A stretch of DNA of 55,257 nucleotides from Actinomycetota bacterium (GTDB lineage Bacteria > Actinomycetota > Actinomycetes > S36-B12 > CAIYMF01). The position numbers and the translations under genes were made by a program. Positions 53,980-55,257 of the stretch are shown here, in pieces. Positions within the stretch are counted from its first letter, which is position 1. Every line of letters starts with the position of its first letter. The notes under the pieces were generated by a model. That model had not been told where the DNA came from, did not search any database, and saw nothing but the letters and a program-made list of their open reading frames with translations. The stretch lies in the NCBI GenBank assembly GCA_020161245.1, contig JAIUOK010000031.1, forward strand, positions 1-55,257, given 5' to 3'.

Positions 53980-55257
53980 TTCGTAGACCTCGTCGACGTC
54001 GTGGGGCAGCACGAGGCTCTTCTTCGCCTCCCACAGCCTGGTGATGACGACGAAGAGGTCGTCGGCCGAGTGGAGCACGCGTGCGCGCTCTGCCGACGAG
54101 ACGTTTCCATCGGCGAGCACGATGTCGAGCACGTGGTGCAGGTGGCTGTGCGCGTCGACGAGGTTGCGCAGCGAGTGCGAGACGAAGTGCATCAGCTCGA
54201 CGAGGCCCTGCAGGTGGTCGCTCCAGCCGTTGCCGACGAGGTTCGCGGCGGCGAGGTGCGTAGCGCGGCAGGTGCGGTCGTGGTCCAGAATGCGCTGCTC
54301 CACCGTTCGCCGCTCGGTGCGCACGGCCTCGATGACGCCGCGCAGCTCCTTCCTTCGAATCTCGCGGCCGCGATAGCGAATGACACCGCCCGGCGCCGTC
54401 AGTACGCCATCGGCGAGGCCCTCGAGCTGCAGCTCTTCTTCACGGCGGTCTCGGTACGACTTGAGCTCAGAGCGCAGCGAGGCCGGGTAGAGGCTCTCGA
54501 GCGCGGCGAGCACGCCCTGATGGTCGAGCGCTTCGACGTCGCCGATGAGCGCGTCGGGCTTCTCTTCGTACGCCGCGATGGAGCGGCCCAGGTAGACGCC
54601 GCGGTAGCGCGGGTCGAGGGCGGCGCGGCTGAAGCGTTTGGCGAAGCGCTCCTCCATCGTCGTCTCGACGGGCGTGGGCGCAGGCGCACCGGCGGAGTTC
54701 TTCGCGCGCTCCTCTTTCGCCTTCTGGAACAGCTTCGCCGTCACCTCGGCGCGCACCTGGTCGACGTTGGCGAACAGCGCCCATGCGGGGCGGGCGTCGA
54801 GCGGGGAGGGCAGGTACAGCTCCTTCGCGCTGTCTTCGCGTTCCCGGTTGGGTGGATGCGTGAGCCACATACGCGGCGGCTGCGCGAGGCCGGCGTCGAA
54901 GACGCGGAACGACGAGTCGCCGTCGGGGCGTTGGGGAGACTTGCCGAAGTCGGGCTCGTCGAAGATGCGGCGCAGGTGCTCGAGCGCGAGCGTCTGCAGC
55001 GCGAAGAGGTCTTTCACCTCTCGCCCCGAGTGCAGCTCTTCGGCCGAGAACGACACGGCCTCCTGCCAGGCTTCGTCGGCGGGCCCGAGGCGGTGGAGCG
55101 CGTGCACGAGGCTGTCACTGCCGCTCACCGAGACGGCGACGCGGTCGGCGTTGAACTCCATCTCGCGGCCGAGCGCGCGATGGGCGAGCACCACGATGCG
55201 GAACGCGGAGTCGAGCACGGCGCGGATCGCCCAGACGAAGAGCCGCAGAATCCAACC
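53980..55257 (-). CDS. M48-like metallopeptidase fragment of foreign character, fused in frame to pyrC
   Basis: These 426 codons are open through to the right edge, so the true start is outside the window. Near the edge, [23 protein letters not shown] resembles the third metal-ligand region of M48 peptidases (E-x3-AD type). The HExxH part would lie beyond the edge. The rest is a long charged, helical region (LLELxx-type, with EERAKNSAG and [11 protein letters not shown]) that I cannot assign. Codon use differs from the rest of the window: more CTT and TCT stretches (on the plus strand tcttc) and lower GC. My guess at origin is a proteobacterial or myxobacterial genome, with low confidence. 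Confidence 0.5.

Noticed and set aside
52897..55257. A genuine bifunctional peptidase-dihydroorotase
   Set aside because: The dihydroorotase lacks the N-terminal metal ligands, the joint is abrupt and in a G/C microhomology stretch, and composition changes at the same point. A truncated or artefactual join explains it better.

Overview
The window comes from a high-GC actinomycete (Actinomycetota, class Actinomycetia). The evidence is the partial 16S rRNA at the left edge, very high GC with many GTG starts, an actinobacterial-type integration host factor (mihF), a PriA without ATPase motifs, IF3 with an AUC start, and gene order close to that of Streptomyces and Mycobacterium. I cannot place the genus from the partial 16S gene. 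Almost every gene lies on the minus strand, so transcription runs from high to low coordinates. Functions are assigned from motifs and remembered families; no database search was run.

Layout from left to right: (1) 1-1255, the 5' half of a 16S rRNA gene with its leader and two tandem promoters. (2) 1365-14100, tyrS, mpg, argH, argR, argD, argB, argJ, argC, an SDR gene, pheT and pheS. The arginine genes overlap by 1-4 nt from argC to argR, and a palindromic candidate ARG box lies just upstream of argC. argF and argG are not in the cluster. (3) 14337-16392, two paralogous 2-oxoglutarate/Fe(II) oxygenase-like genes, each preceded by a DtxR/IdeR-like iron box; the first ends inside a 24-bp tandem repeat array. 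(4) 16466-19796, a TrmH-family RNA methyltransferase, rplT, rpmI, infC and an aquaporin. (5) 20008-27090, an FMN riboswitch followed by ribD, ribE, ribBA, ribH, hisE, hisG, a fused acyl-CoA carboxyltransferase and an SseB-family gene, nearly all overlapping or abutting. (6) 27183-38867, rpe, a divergent GGDEF gene, rsmB, fmt, def, priA, a GNAT gene, metK, coaBC, rpoZ, gmk and mihF. (7) 38979-45776, an accessory block of orphan secreted and membrane proteins, two further short genes, a DUF222-HNH endonuclease and an acyl-CoA ligase. It separates mihF from pyrF, which lie near each other in the actinobacterial orders I remember. (8) 45766-53979, pyrF, pyrD, pyrK, carB, carA and the 3' part of pyrC, all overlapping or 2 nt apart. 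(9) 53980-55257, a foreign-looking M48-peptidase-like coding stretch fused in frame to the truncated pyrC.

Together the genes supply arginine, pyrimidine, riboflavin and histidine synthesis, formyl-Met initiation and its removal, and parts of the translation and replication-restart machinery. The arg and pyr blocks are linked through carbamoyl phosphate.

Most notable are the iron-box oxygenase pair, two tandem repeat arrays each anchored on the stop codon of a gene, a probable CTG start for gmk, and the abrupt pyrC/M48 junction near 53.97 kb. The junction looks more like an assembly or amplification chimera, or a recent illegitimate recombination, than a functional fusion. I found no CRISPR array, tRNA gene, insertion sequence or prophage, and nothing I would call a clearly new multigene system.
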